Shown one piece after another: positions 8,753-15,920 of a stretch of DNA of 32,274 nucleotides. A program made the position numbers and the translations under genes. Position 1 is the stretch's first letter. Every line of letters starts with the position of its first letter. Origin of the DNA: Gemmataceae bacterium (lineage in GTDB: Bacteria; Planctomycetota; Planctomycetia; Gemmatales; Gemmataceae); NCBI GenBank assembly GCA_009692065.1, contig SHZY01000061.1, forward strand, positions 1-32,274. The letters run 5' to 3'. A model generated the notes under the pieces. The model did not search any database. It had not been told where the DNA came from and was given only the letters and a program-made list of their open reading frames with translations.

Positions 8753-8774
8753 ATCTCAACGTGGAACCATCACC

Positions 8775-9644
8775 ATGAACATCCTCGAAGTCGTCACCGC
8801 CTTGCCAACGCTGCCGCCGCGTGCGCCCGACAGTCACAAGGGGGACTGCGGCCGAGTGCTCGTTGTCGCCGGCAGCCGGGGCATGTCGGGAGCGGCGGTC
8901 CTCTGCGCGAGTGCGGCCCTTCGCGCTGGCGCCGGGTTGGTGAAGGTCGCGATCCCTGCCGGCATTCTGCCGATCGTCGCCGCGGGGAATGCGTGCTACA
9001 CCACCGCCCTCTTGCGCCAGGACGCTGAAGGGCGCATCGCCGCAGCAGCCTTGCCAGCTTTGATGCGTCTGGGCCAGGCGCACGATGTCGTCGCCATCGG
9101 TCCGGGGCTGGATCGGGGACCGGAACTGTCGGCCCTCTTGGCGGAGCTTGCCGGAAAAACGCCGCGGCCGATGGTCATCGATGCCGACGGCCTCAACGCG
9201 TTCGCCGGGCAATCCGAGAAGCTCCGCTGCGAAGGATCGCCGCGCATCATCACGCCGCATCCGGGCGAGTTCGCACGCCTCTTGCAGACCGATGTGCAGA
9301 GTGTGCAAACCCGACGCCGCGACCTGGCCGCCGAGTTTGCCCAGAGCCATGCGTGCATCGTGGTGCTCAAGGGGCGCGGAACCATCGTTACCGACGGCCG
9401 ACGCATTTACGAGAATACCACAGGAAATCCCGGCATGGCGACGGGCGGCACGGGGGATGTGCTCACCGGCGTGATCGCCGCCCTGCTCGGCCAACGGCTG
9501 TCGGCCTTCGAGGCAGCCCAGCTTGGCGTCTACCTGCACGGCAAGGCGGGCGATCTTGCACGCGACCAGATCGGCGAGGTCAGCCTGATCGCGACCGATC
9601 TGCTCGACTTCCTGCCGCCGGCCATCTGCCAAGCTCAGAAGTGA
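8775..9644 (+). CDS. nnrD: ADP/ATP-dependent (S)-NAD(P)H-hydrate dehydratase
   Basis: Cytosolic repair enzyme (289 aa) that dehydrates the S form of hydrated NAD(P)H back to NAD(P)H at the expense of ADP or ATP. The sequence has the ribokinase-like YjeF C-terminal fold: KGDCGRVLVVAGSRGMSGA (22-40), AIGPGL (107-112), ITPHPGEF (159-166) and the nucleotide/catalytic loop NPGMATGGTGDVLTG (218-232). The length is normal for a stand-alone dehydratase without the fused NAD(P)HX epimerase domain; no epimerase gene is in the window. The ATG at 8775 (MNILEVVTALP) is the first sensible start. A much longer open frame upstream only reads through the antisense of the MFS gene. The stop codon overlaps the left arm of a 30-bp inverted repeat. 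Confidence 0.93.
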   Translation: MNILEVVTALPTLPPRAPDSHKGDCGRVLVVAGSRGMSGAAVLCASAALRAGAGLVKVAIPAGILPIVAAGNACYTTALLRQDAEGRIAAAALPALMRLGQAHDVVAIGPGLDRGPELSALLAELAGKTPRPMVIDADGLNAFAGQSEKLRCEGSPRIITPHPGEFARLLQTDVQSVQTRRRDLAAEFAQSHACIVVLKGRGTIVTDGRRIYENTTGNPGMATGGTGDVLTGVIAALLGQRLSAFEAAQLGVYLHGKAGDLARDQIGEVSLIATDLLDFLPPAICQAQK

Positions 9645-9766
9645 ACCACGGGGGGAAACGGGGAGCACGGGGGCGAAATCTGTGTTGACGACTCCAATGG
9701 GTCGCGGGTCGAACCCGATGCCTATTCCTCTCTCCTCCCCGTGCTCCCCGTTTCCCCCCGTGGTTC
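9643..9766. repeat. Inverted repeat, 30-bp perfect arms, over the nnrD stop codon
   Basis: Arms 9643-9672 and 9737-9766 are exact reverse complements (GAACCACGGGGGGAAACGGG and on) separated by 64 bases. The left arm contains the last two bases of the nnrD stop codon. The RNA could form a very stable stem. No T-run follows directly, though a T-rich stretch lies at 9776-9783. The same arm sequence does not occur elsewhere in this window. Confidence 0.9.
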
Positions 9767-9855
9767 AATTCGCGGTTTTTTCTTGTCATTCGGCCTCTTT
9801 CACAGTGTAATGACGGCAACGAACTCCTTTTTCCGTATAAGGAAATTCTCCAACC

Positions 9856-10683
9856 ATGGACCTGTTCTGTCCGCATTGCACCCAACGCGTCACGATTCCC
9901 GATGACAAGGCCGGCCAGGTGCTGGGCTGCCCGCTTTGCTCGAAGCAATTCATGGCGCCGTCGCTGGCGCCGCCGCCGAGCGTGCCGAAGCCTCCCGCGC
10001 CGCCGCCGGCCCCGGTGTCGAGCGCGCCTGGCGAGACGTTCGGCCTGGGCCCTGCCCCTGCGCCGCCGCCGCCGATGAGCGCGCCACCGAGACCGGCGCC
10101 GAGCCAACCGGAGTCTGTCCCCGCGCTGCCACCGCCTCCCCCGCCGCCGCCCGGCGAGTATACGAAGTCATGCGCCTGCGAGATGACCGGTGCCTGGCTC
10201 GCCTTCGTGCCGACGGCTTGCGTTTTTGCGATTTTCGTCCTGTCGTTCTTCCCCTGGCACATGGACTTGCCGACGCCAACCGAGGCCAAGTGGTCCGAAA
10301 AAGTTCCTGGCGCCTCTATGTGGGGCCTCCTGTTCTCCCATGGCCATTTCCTTGGCTACCTGATATTCATGCTGCTCGCCGGGGTTCTCTGCATTGCCGC
10401 CGCGGTGCTGGAGAAGAATCTCTTTCCCATTCCGCCGCAACTGACCCCGTTCCTGACGTTCAAAGATCTGGCCGCCGGTCTGACGCTCGGTGTGGCGTTC
10501 TTGATGTTGTGCTTCGATTATCTGGATGGCAATCTGGGCTCCAAGGGGAACCCCATCGCCATTCCGGAGAAGCTGGCGTTTCGCCTGCACCTCGTCGCGG
10601 TGCTGGCAAGTTTCGCGATGTTCTGGCTGGCGTGGCGCAAGAAAAGCAACCTGCCGCCTCCGAAATGCGACGTGCGCTGGTGA
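9856..10683 (+). CDS. Zinc-ribbon, proline-rich membrane protein
   Basis: Protein of 275 aa with no function I can name. The N-terminus is a short zinc ribbon with Cys at 5, 8, 25 and 28 (CPHC and CPLC), of the MJ0042-like type often put in front of planctomycete membrane proteins. A Pro/Ala-rich linker runs from about 36 to 100 with uninterrupted proline runs. The C-terminal half has about four membrane helices (roughly 110-135, 155-180, 200-220, 240-258), so the ribbon and linker probably face the cytoplasm. AAGGAAA about 12 bases upstream of the ATG is a plausible ribosome-binding site. It stands alone between nnrD and the convergent arginine operon. Confidence 0.8.
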   Translation: MDLFCPHCTQRVTIPDDKAGQVLGCPLCSKQFMAPSLAPPPSVPKPPAPPPAPVSSAPGETFGLGPAPAPPPPMSAPPRPAPSQPESVPALPPPPPPPPGEYTKSCACEMTGAWLAFVPTACVFAIFVLSFFPWHMDLPTPTEAKWSEKVPGASMWGLLFSHGHFLGYLIFMLLAGVLCIAAAVLEKNLFPIPPQLTPFLTFKDLAAGLTLGVAFLMLCFDYLDGNLGSKGNPIAIPEKLAFRLHLVAVLASFAMFWLAWRKKSNLPPPKCDVRW

Positions 10684-10695
10684 CCGATAGCCGCT

Positions 10696-10730
10696 TGCGG
10701 CCTAGCAGACTCACGCCGTGCTACGCCGCA
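10696..10730. repeat. Hairpin between convergent genes (TTGCGGC / TAGCA family)
   Basis: TGCGGCCTAGCA at 10696-10707 and TGCTACGCCGCA at 10719-10730 pair at 11 of 12 positions with an 11-base loop. It lies in the 52-base gap between the zinc-ribbon gene and the convergent dihydrolase gene, so it may mark the 3' ends of both transcripts. It shares TTGCGGCnTAGCA with the repeat at 28719-28766. Confidence 0.65.
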
Positions 10731-10735
10731 AACGA

Positions 10736-11554
10736 CTACCAAACCGCCGCGTCTTCACCGTCGAGCCGCAGCGTCAGACATTTCGCGCTGCCGCCCGCCT
10801 TGATGAATTCGTCCAGCTCGACCGACAAGCACTCATAGCCCGCCTGTTGCAAGTCTGCCGCAAGCTGATCGCTTCCGGCGTTGACAACCACTTTCTTGCC
10901 GACCACCACCGCATTGCACGCGAATCGCTCCGCTTCCTTCTCGACTACTTCGATCAACTTCGGAATGTGCTTTTGCAAAACCGTTCGGCCATAGGCATCG
11001 AATGCGCCTGGAAAGTAGATCGCCTCATCGGGCGATAGCGGACAGAAGCAGGTATCGAGGTGATAGAACCGCTTGTCGATCAATTCGACAGGCAAAACCA
11101 TCCGCTGCAATGCATTGCCCAGGTGCAGATGCCCAGCCGCGTGGCTGCGAATGCGATAGCCAGCGAACAGGATCGGACCGCAGAAAAGCGCGTCGCCGGC
11201 CCCCTCGAAGTAAACACCCTCGGGCAATCGCTCGACGCTGAAGCCATGCGCGGCGAACCAAGCATCAAAGTGCGGCGTCTCGCGCTGCCGTTCCGGATGG
11301 GTGAAACGCGAGCTGAAAAATCGCTTACCGAACACCAGTCCTGCATTCGCCGTGAAGACAAGGTCCGGCAACCCCGGCTGCGGCGTCATCAGTTCGATTT
11401 GTACACCGAGCTTGACCAATGTGTCATGCAGATCGCGCCACTGCTGCCTCGCACGGTCCGGCGCAGCGCCGCGCGCCCGACTCATCCACGGGTTGATCTC
11501 GTACTCGATGCCGTAATGGTCGGCGGGACACATGAGGATGCGCGGGTTCTTCAT
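10736..11554 (-). CDS. Arginine dihydrolase-like guanidino hydrolase (AgrE/ArgZ N-half, DDAH fold)
   Basis: Cytosolic enzyme of 272 aa with the amidinotransferase/DDAH fold. Candidate catalytic residues are Glu117 (YFEGAGDAL), His165 (FYHLDTCF) and Cys259 (GGSAKCLT). Asn21 (YEINPWM) and Asn70 (FTANAGLVF) stand where the cyanobacterial ArgZ/AgrE arginine dihydrolases have the two asparagines credited, as I recall, with removing both guanidino nitrogens. I therefore infer arginine to ornithine, CO2 and two ammonia, rather than dimethylarginine hydrolysis or simple deimination. The gene lies 84 bases downstream of the LOR/SDH gene on the same strand; the two domains are one protein in cyanobacteria. 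The gap holds a palindrome (11567-11636). Confidence 0.8.
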   Translation of the reverse strand: MKNPRILMCPADHYGIEYEINPWMSRARGAAPDRARQQWRDLHDTLVKLGVQIELMTPQPGLPDLVFTANAGLVFGKRFFSSRFTHPERQRETPHFDAWFAAHGFSVERLPEGVYFEGAGDALFCGPILFAGYRIRSHAAGHLHLGNALQRMVLPVELIDKRFYHLDTCFCPLSPDEAIYFPGAFDAYGRTVLQKHIPKLIEVVEKEAERFACNAVVVGKKVVVNAGSDQLAADLQQAGYECLSVELDEFIKAGGSAKCLTLRLDGEDAAVW

Positions 11555-11566
11555 GTTTCATTCCAA

Positions 11567-11636
11567 GCTTGTCGTTTAGCGCGTGCAGTGAATCGTCACC
11601 CGCCCGACGCATCACTGCGGGCGCTAAACGGCAAGC
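11567..11636. repeat. GTTTAGCG palindrome, 25-bp arms, inside the arginine operon
   Basis: Arms 11567-11591 (GCTTGTCGTTTAGCGCGTGC and on) and 11612-11636 (ending GCGCTAAACGGCAAGC) pair at 23 of 25 positions with a 20-base loop. This is the fullest copy of a family also seen at 1317-1341, 20553-20619 and, as partial copies, 8701, 24097, 26893 and 28760. It separates the LOR/SDH and dihydrolase genes and could give them different mRNA levels. Confidence 0.85.
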
Positions 11637-11638
11637 CG

Positions 11639-12904
11639 CTATGATTTCAATTCCGCCACCAGCGCCCGCAAGAACGGCTCCGCATCGGTCACGACGCCAA
11701 CGGTCTGCTGGCTGCCCCGGTCGGCGAGCTTCGTCACCGTCGCCGGATTGATATCGACACATGCCACCTTTACCACGGCCGGCAGCAGGTTGCCCGTTGC
11801 AATCGAGTGCAGCATCGTCGCAATCATCAGACAGAAGCCGACACCCTTGACCTTCTCGCGCATCACGTCCTGCGCGACCAGCGTATCGGTAATGACCTCC
11901 GGCAAGGGCCCGTCATCGCGGATGCTGCCGGCGAGGACGTACGGGATCTTGTGCTGCACGCATTCAAACATGATGCCGCTCTTCAGCACGCCTTTCTTGA
12001 TCGCCGACTCGATGCCGCCGACCCGACGGATCGTGTTGATGGCACGCAGATGATGCTCATGCCCTTCCTCGGCCGGAAGCCCTCGGTCCAGCCAAACGCC
12101 GAGGCTGGTGCCGAAAATCGCCTGCTCGATGTCGTGGGTTGCCAGCGCATTGCCGGCGAAGAGAACGTCGAGATATCCGAGCCTGATCAACTCGCAGATG
12201 TGCTCCACACCGCCCGTGTGTACGACGGCGGGGCCAAGGACGGCGAGGATCTTCTCGCCGGCCGCCTTCGTTCGCTTCATGGTGGTGGCGATCTCACGCA
12301 CCGTGACCCCCTTGGGCTTCTCGCTCGACACGGCGCTCGACATGAACTCGAACAGACTGGTGCGCGCCGCCGTCTCCGCGGGCATGACGCGCACCCCCTG
12401 GTGGCCGACGACGATCGGATCGCCCTTCTTGACGTGCACCATCGGCAGGCAGCGGGCCCTCATCTGTTTCCCCTCTCCCTCGGGGAGAGGGGTTAGGGGT
12501 GAGGGGACTTCGAGCACGATGCCGCAATCCATTTCCTGATCGTCCACATCGATCCAGTCGCCGCCGAGGCGTACCTGCGTGCGGTAATTCGTGGTGCTGT
12601 AAAAGCGTTCGGGGAAGGCGTCGTCCATGTCGGCCAGCTCGTACGCGCAGTCCTTCTGGTCGGTCGGCAGGGCCCCGTGGTCATGGACGGCATGCAGAAT
12701 GTCGTCGAGCTGTGCGTGCGAATCGGCCTTGATCTCGATGCGGGTAAAACTCGGATCGACCTGCCGTTTGCCGAGCTTGATCTCCTTGATGACGTAGGTG
12801 CCGCCGCGCGTGAGGATCTCGTCGAGCACCTTGGGCAGGAGCAAGGAATCGATGATATGCCCTTGCAGCTCGATCTCTTCGACGAACGATTTGGTCTTCG
12901 CCAT
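11639..12904 (-). CDS. LOR/SDH-domain ornithine cyclodeaminase-like protein (AgrE/ArgZ C-half)
   Basis: Protein of 421 aa of the family called LOR/SDH bifunctional enzyme conserved domain (TIGR00300). The same domain forms the C-terminal half of cyanobacterial AgrE/ArgZ, where it was reported to convert ornithine to proline and ammonia with NAD. Recognisable parts are the N-terminal LOR region (GHIIDSLLLPKVLDEI), ARCLPMVHVKKGD, LGPAVVHTGG, LDVLFAGNALATHDIEQAI, GTSLGVW and CVDINPATVTKLADRGS near the end. AAGGGGGA precedes the ATG by about 7 bases. Residues about 134-148 (SPLTPLPEGEGKQM) interrupt a well-conserved stretch and are encoded by a CCCTCTCCC palindrome (12470-12507) that kept the frame. 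The gene starts the two-gene arginine operon. Confidence 0.85.
   Translation of the reverse strand: MAKTKSFVEEIELQGHIIDSLLLPKVLDEILTRGGTYVIKEIKLGKRQVDPSFTRIEIKADSHAQLDDILHAVHDHGALPTDQKDCAYELADMDDAFPERFYSTTNYRTQVRLGGDWIDVDDQEMDCGIVLEVPSPLTPLPEGEGKQMRARCLPMVHVKKGDPIVVGHQGVRVMPAETAARTSLFEFMSSAVSSEKPKGVTVREIATTMKRTKAAGEKILAVLGPAVVHTGGVEHICELIRLGYLDVLFAGNALATHDIEQAIFGTSLGVWLDRGLPAEEGHEHHLRAINTIRRVGGIESAIKKGVLKSGIMFECVQHKIPYVLAGSIRDDGPLPEVITDTLVAQDVMREKVKGVGFCLMIATMLHSIATGNLLPAVVKVACVDINPATVTKLADRGSQQTVGVVTDAEPFLRALVAELKS
12470..12507. repeat. CCCTCTCCC palindrome inserted in frame in the LOR/SDH gene
   Basis: CCCCTCTCCCTCGGGGAGAG, then GGTTAGGGGTGAGGGGA, is the same unit that sits between genes at 6242-6391. 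On the coding strand it encodes SPLTPLPEGEG, a peptide of the type known from palindromic repeats that have invaded proteins. Confidence 0.85.
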
Positions 12905-12977
12905 GGGGCGTCCCCCTTGCTGTCATTGTACGGCCTCCGAACCAGCCCGGATCGCAAGCGACGGGGTTGCATATCTC

Positions 12978-12997
12978 AATGTTCCACGTGGAACATT
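12978..12997. other. Candidate parS centromere site (ParB binding)
   Basis: A perfect 20-base palindrome with the 16-base core TGTTCCACGTGGAACA at 12980-12995. The bacterial parS consensus is TGTTTCACGTGAAACA, and the GTTCCACGTGGAAC form is the one used by several Gram-negative groups such as Pseudomonas. It lies in a 288-base divergent intergenic region, not in a gene. parS sites nucleate ParB for chromosome segregation and mostly cluster near the replication origin, so the window may be origin-proximal. parA/parB and other origin genes are not visible here. A helix-turn-helix operator of the same symmetry is the alternative. Confidence 0.75.
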
Positions 12998-13058
12998 ATT
13001 AAAACCGCTCGCAACGACCTTGTTTTTTTTGCCGCCGCTACACCAGCATCGGCAAAAT

Positions 13059-13160
13059 GACTTGCCTTGCGCCTGCGAGTTTTACGCACACCCACCGCCT
13101 CGCGCTCCCCAATCCATAAAAAGACTTGCAATGAGCCTGCGTGTTTTGCACACCCCCGCC
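13059..13160 (+). repeat. Two imperfect direct repeats of about 40 bases
   Basis: 13059-13099 and 13123-13160 share GACTTGC, GCCTGCG, GTTTT and CACACCC in order, differing at scattered bases, with starts 64 bases apart. They lie between the parS candidate and the secreted orphan gene. The long open frame that includes them has no sensible start, so I treat them as non-coding. Confidence 0.55.
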
Positions 13161-13192
13161 GACCTGCCCGGGGGCACAACCTTCCGGCCGGG

Positions 13193-14542
13193 TTGACGGC
13201 TCCGAATCGTTCAGTTAGAAATGCCGGTAGCAACTCGTGTTATTGGTGTCCTCTGCCCGGAGTCACGGCAACGCGATGTTGGTGCGCATTATCTCTCGTT
13301 CTGACGATCGTCTTTACCGGCCTCGCTCATGCCCAGTTCGGCCCGGGCGACGAAGAAGAACCCAAGCGCACCTCAGGCAGCGAGCAAGCGGCGTGGCAAA
13401 CCTGGCTCAAGGCGTTGGGGACCGGGCCCGTCTATCGTGTCGAGGTCCTATTTCGTTACGGCAAGGACGGCAGACTTTACTACTTGCGGACGCTGCTCAG
13501 CGCCAAGCAACCAACCAGCCGCATGTTCGGCTTGAGCGTGGATGACAAGGGCAAGCCGGTCCCACCGCCCAATCCCTGGTATGCGCAAGCGAGCGCGGAG
13601 CAAGTAAACGTAAGCAGCAAGGGCGTACCGCCGCCGTTGGCCGAGACGACGCGATTGTATGGCGCCAGCGTGCATCCAAACTACGTAAGCCGCGCCGGCG
13701 AATTGGTGATTCGAGAAAGCGACCTGGCTACCAGCATGTCGTTGCCGACAAAACCGGACACCAGAGTTCTCGGATTCCGCAACGGGATCTTCGTGGTCGA
13801 ATTGCTCTCGGCCAAGCAGCTTGCCAATGAAAACCCGCTCCGGCAGGATCCAGAGCATTTTTGGCAGCGCACCAAGGAGTTGATGGCGCTCTTGTTGACG
13901 ACCCACCGGGCCAAGCTCACGAAGGATGAACGCAGCCTTGCCCACGCCATCGACATCACTCGCGATTCCAAACTGCTCGACGAGGCGCATCGGCAACTGA
14001 ACGGCTGGATCGACAAGCCGACGAAAGAAGTCGGCGATTGTGACCGGCTGGCGAGCGCCGTCCTGCGCAACGGCGATGAGCGCGACATTGCTCTCGCCGC
14101 ACGTCTGCTCCAAAAGCATCCGCGTTTGGTCTGGTATTTTTTGGGGGATACTATCCGCCTGGCCCAACGTAGCGACGGTGCCAGGGTCATGCCACTGTGG
14201 AAACCATTGATCCAGCATGGTGAGCCCGGCGATCAGGGCAATTTCGTCCGCCTGGTTCGAAAGTTGACGCCAATGGTTCCCGCTCCGATTGCAGGCGACA
14301 ACGCCGTCATTGCCATGGTGCGAACTTTCGAGTTGCGCGCGAGAGATTTTCACTTGACGATGGCGCAAGACGTCTTGTTGGCCAAGGGTGAAGAATTCAA
14401 GCTGACCCTGGAGGAAAAGGAGCTTTGCCAGCTTGCCCAACGGTATCCGCCAATCGCGAAGTTCTTTTTTGCAACCGAAGCCGATCGCAATCGCGGACAG
14501 GAAGCTGCTTTGAAATGGATGGCCGGTCATCGCGCCCGCTGA
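13193..14542 (+). CDS. Secreted protein of unknown function
   Basis: About 449 aa; I recognise no family. A hydrophobic export signal ending LVLTIVFTGLAHA is followed by an acidic stretch (QFGPGDEEEPKR). The rest looks soluble, with an N-terminal region (GTGPVYRVEVLFRYGKDGRLYYLRTLL) and a helical C-terminal half. The start is the weak point: the only in-frame start codon close to the signal sequence is TTG at 13193, giving a long n-region with three cysteines. The nearest ATGs (13220 and 13274) are in other frames, so either a rare start or a small indel upstream is possible. From the signal sequence to the stop the frame is clean and codon use matches the neighbours. Confidence 0.6.
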   Translation: MTAPNRSVRNAGSNSCYWCPLPGVTATRCWCALSLVLTIVFTGLAHAQFGPGDEEEPKRTSGSEQAAWQTWLKALGTGPVYRVEVLFRYGKDGRLYYLRTLLSAKQPTSRMFGLSVDDKGKPVPPPNPWYAQASAEQVNVSSKGVPPPLAETTRLYGASVHPNYVSRAGELVIRESDLATSMSLPTKPDTRVLGFRNGIFVVELLSAKQLANENPLRQDPEHFWQRTKELMALLLTTHRAKLTKDERSLAHAIDITRDSKLLDEAHRQLNGWIDKPTKEVGDCDRLASAVLRNGDERDIALAARLLQKHPRLVWYFLGDTIRLAQRSDGARVMPLWKPLIQHGEPGDQGNFVRLVRKLTPMVPAPIAGDNAVIAMVRTFELRARDFHLTMAQDVLLAKGEEFKLTLEEKELCQLAQRYPPIAKFFFATEADRNRGQEAALKWMAGHRAR

Positions 14543-14594
14543 GTGGCGTAAGTCGCTATCAATCCTAGCCGACGCTGTCACATTGGATCCTGCC

Positions 14595-15917
14595 ATGGAT
14601 ATCCAAATGCTTTTTGGGCTTTTGTCGCTCTCGATCGTCGCTACAATTTCGGCGCCACAACCCCTCACCCCCGGCCCCTCTCCCGGAGGAAGTGGGGAGA
14701 GGGCGCCCGATCTCGCCGCCCGCCACAAGGTCCCACCGGGCTTCGTCGTCGAACTTGTCGCCGGCCCGCCGCTCGTCAATCATCCGATGATGGCGAACTT
14801 CGACGAGCGCGGCCGCCTGTTTGTCGCCGAATCGTCCGGAATCAACATGAACGCCCAGGAGTTACTGAAGTATCTGCCCAACAAGGTGCTGCTGCTGGAA
14901 GCCGTCGATGCGAAGGGCCGCTTCCAGAAGAGCCGCGTGTTCGCCGACAAGATGACGTTTCCCTCCGGCGCCCTCTGGCACAACGATGCTCTCTATGTGA
15001 CGGCCGCTCCGCATATCTGGAAGATGCGCGACACCAAGAACGTCGGCGTCGCCGACGAGCGCACGGAACTCGTCAGCAAGTTCAACTTCATCGGCAACGC
15101 CGCGGATGTGCACGGCCCGTTCCTTGGTCCCGATGGCCGGATTTACTGGTGCGACGGCCGGCATGGCCACGAGATCAAGAAGCCCGACGGTTCGATCTCC
15201 AAGGGCAAGGCGGCACGCATCTTTCGCTGCAAGCCCGATGGCTCCGACGTCGAAGTCGTCTGCGGCGGCGGCATGGACAACCCCGTCGAGATCGCCTTCA
15301 CCGACGAAGGCGAGCCGCTCGTCACGGTCGATATCCTGCACAACCTCCCCTCGCGCAACGATGGCATCATCTACGCCATCGAAGGGGGCAACTATCCCTG
15401 GCACGAAGTCTCCAAGGAGTTCCCACGCACCGGCGATCTCCTGCCCGCCATCGCCGACCTCGGCTGGGTCGCTCCCTTGGGCATCATGCGCTATCGCTCC
15501 GACGCGTTCGGCAAGGAGTATCGCAACAACCTATTCACCGCCCAGTTCAATCGGCATCGCATCCAGCGCCACGTTCTTGAACTCGCCGGCGCCGGCTTCA
15601 AGTGCAAGACGGAGGACTTCCTCACCACCGACGACAAGAACTTTCACCCAACGGACGTATTCGAAGACGCCGACGGCAGCATCCTCGTCATCGACACCGG
15701 CGGCTGGTTCCGCATCGGCTGCCCAACGTCGCAGATCGCCCGGCCCGAATTCAAGGGGGCGATTTATCGGGTTCGCAAGGCGGACATGAAGCCAATGGAT
15801 GAGCAGCGGGTTAGGGAGCGACGGCTCTTGAATTTTGAATGGGCAACGCGAGGTCCGCACGCTCTCGTGCATCCGCTCTATTACTTTGGTCCGGCCGTCC
15901 GTGACCGCGCGATTTAG
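14595..15917 (+). CDS. N-terminal fragment: signal peptide and beta-propeller dehydrogenase domain
   Basis: This 440-residue piece would be made if the first broken gene is still translated. MDIQMLFGLLSLSIVATISA is an export signal. Residues about 22-36 (PLTPGPSPGGSGERA) come from a palindromic repeat. The propeller begins at VPPGFVVELVAGPPLVNHPM, a typical opening of the planctomycete membrane-bound dehydrogenase domain, which resembles PQQ-dependent sugar dehydrogenases; DGRIYWCDGRHGHE and HPTDVFEDADGSILVIDTGGW are typical later blades. A TTG 12 bases upstream gives a longer but less likely start. Without the heme domain it has no electron acceptor of its own. Confidence 0.6.
   Translation: MDIQMLFGLLSLSIVATISAPQPLTPGPSPGGSGERAPDLAARHKVPPGFVVELVAGPPLVNHPMMANFDERGRLFVAESSGINMNAQELLKYLPNKVLLLEAVDAKGRFQKSRVFADKMTFPSGALWHNDALYVTAAPHIWKMRDTKNVGVADERTELVSKFNFIGNAADVHGPFLGPDGRIYWCDGRHGHEIKKPDGSISKGKAARIFRCKPDGSDVEVVCGGGMDNPVEIAFTDEGEPLVTVDILHNLPSRNDGIIYAIEGGNYPWHEVSKEFPRTGDLLPAIADLGWVAPLGIMRYRSDAFGKEYRNNLFTAQFNRHRIQRHVLELAGAGFKCKTEDFLTTDDKNFHPTDVFEDADGSILVIDTGGWFRIGCPTSQIARPEFKGAIYRVRKADMKPMDEQRVRERRLLNFEWATRGPHALVHPLYYFGPAVRDRAI
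14661..14703. repeat. CCCTCTCCC palindrome after the signal peptide of the broken giant gene
   Basis: CCCCTCACCCCCGGCCCCTC, then TCCCGGAGGAAGTGGGGAGAGGG, encodes PLTPGPSPGGSGER in frame. It is the same unit as at 6242-6391 and 12470-12507, with a small change (AAGT) in the second half that weakens the hairpin. Confidence 0.8.
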
Positions 15918-15920
15918 GAG

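Noticed and set aside
8199..8774. Long N-terminal extension of the nnrD frame
   Set aside because: It runs through the antisense of the MFS gene and the divergent promoter region; the NnrD family starts at about the ATG at 8775.
9700..9725. tRNA T-arm-like GGGTCGAACCC
   Set aside because: No acceptor stem, D-arm or anticodon arm can be drawn around it; it lies in the loop of a long inverted repeat.
13220..13300. ATG codons at 13220 and 13274 as starts of the secreted orphan
   Set aside because: Both are in other frames than the signal peptide and soon give stops or non-protein-like sequence; a TTG at 13193 is in frame but weak.
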